From Aerococcus urinaeequi (GTDB lineage Bacteria; Bacillota; Bacilli; Lactobacillales; Aerococcaceae): DNA of 64,000 nt. The notes under the pieces were generated by a model, which saw only the letters and a program-made list of their open reading frames with translations, was not told where the DNA came from and made no database searches. Numbering within the stretch: the stretch's first letter is position 1; the number at the start of each line of letters is the position of its first letter. The translations under genes were made by a program, and so were the position numbers. The DNA lies in assembly GCF_001543205.1 (NCBI RefSeq), contig NZ_CP014162.1, forward strand, positions 1,736,001-1,800,000. Direction: 5' to 3'. Below, piece by piece: positions 63,626-64,000 of the stretch.

Positions 63626-63870
63626 GTATCTAAAATTATATTTTTGTAATTTATTCAATTTAAATTAGGGAATAAAGTCATTACCATTGACGGGAATACC
63701 AAAACTTTCGAACTCACAGACTTTTCGAACTATATTAATTAAGTCTATCTGATAACATTTAATCAATAAGGTCAAAAATTTGAAGAAATGGCTATAGGAT
63801 AAAGGCGCAAGAACTTGTTGGCTGGGAGGCTGACCAAGCTCTTATGTCTTAGTTTATTGTCGGCGATGAA
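63626..63870. other. A+T-rich gap without an intact gene
   Basis: No start-containing frame of useful length. One stretch (stop at about 63741) translates to GNKVITIDGNTKTFELTDF without a start codon, possibly the tail of a decayed gene. Nothing else is recognised. Confidence 0.3.
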
Positions 63871-64000
63871 TTAGTATTCAATATTCAATTGGAATAACCA
63901 AGCTTTTAATGTTGCTACACTGTCTAAGAAACCTTGTTTTTGGTCTTCGCCAGGTACAAATTCAATGAGGTAATGATGTTTGTTTTGGGATTCTTTTTCA
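63871..64000 (-). CDS. C-terminal end of an unidentified protein, cut by the window edge
   Basis: The minus-strand frame is open from the window edge to a TAA at 63871-63873 and encodes about 43 residues, including HHYLIEFVPGEDQKQGF and ATLKAWLFQLNIEY. The arrangement (a His pair, a strand, PGE, then a final amphipathic helix) is reminiscent of the end of esterase-type alpha/beta hydrolases, but this is too little to name it. Confidence 0.5.
   Translation of the reverse strand, partial: EKESQNKHHYLIEFVPGEDQKQGFLDSVATLKAWLFQLNIEY

Noticed and set aside
1-64000. tRNA, rRNA, CRISPR arrays, prophage or intact transposons
   Set aside because: None found by eye on either strand. A tRNAscan and ISfinder search would settle short or divergent cases.

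Overview
The window is ordinary chromosome of a low-GC Gram-positive bacterium of the Lactobacillales. The evidence is the set of genes present: rpoY-rnjA, liaFSR, recU-ponA, dnaG-rpoD, class Ib nrdIEF without nrdH, CopY, T-box leaders, and A+T-rich promoters with strong AGGAGG sites. An Aerococcaceae member such as Aerococcus would fit, but that is a guess from gene content, not a search. I see no rRNA, tRNA, CRISPR array, prophage or intact insertion sequence.

Layout. 1-5.1 kb: the end of a YhgE/Pip membrane protein, then mltG, udk and greA. 5.2-7.7 kb: the liaFSR cell-envelope stress system. 7.7-16.8 kb: rpoY-rnjA, an aromatic-acid-exporter-like protein, a hemolysin III homologue, a membrane GTPase, a DUF1836 regulator with DegV, and a UbiB-like kinase with a phasin-like protein. 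16.8-21.8 kb: a HesB-like protein, fetAB, an acyl-ACP thioesterase, coaA and an AI-2E family permease. 22-31.3 kb (minus strand): a heterodimeric ABC exporter, an ABC-F protein and the polyphosphate pair ppx-ppk. 31.4-37.8 kb: a HAD phosphatase, ung, copY and the NrdR-type nrdIEF operon. 37.9-47.5 kb: a lipase-like hydrolase, recU-ponA, tig, a nucleoside uptake and hydrolysis pair, and clpX. 47.6-51.3 kb: engB, dnaG and rpoD. 51.3-52.3 kb: decayed DNA with a VOC-family pseudogene. 52.3-61.6 kb: carB, then two tandem T-box leaders and argBFCJD. 61.7-64 kb: an ABC-F remnant, a second FUSC-like protein and the end of an unidentified gene.

How the genes work together. argBFCJD carries glutamate-derived intermediates through the acetylated cycle to ornithine and citrulline. 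carB supplies the large carbamoyl-phosphate synthetase subunit, but its glutaminase partner carA is not adjacent, and neither are argG and argH. The arg operon sits behind a good sigma-A promoter and two consecutive T-box riboswitches, both of which appear to carry a CGC arginine specifier. They would let the operon respond to uncharged tRNA-Arg.

The most informative regulatory regions are these tandem Arg T-boxes and the nrdI leader. In the nrdI leader, two NrdR-like boxes lie 33 bp apart. One overlaps the -10 element, and the other is the core of a perfect 22-nt palindrome followed by a T-run, so it could also fold as a terminator. Signs of gene decay cluster on both sides of the carB-arg block. 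I found no clear candidate for a wholly new defence or metabolic system.
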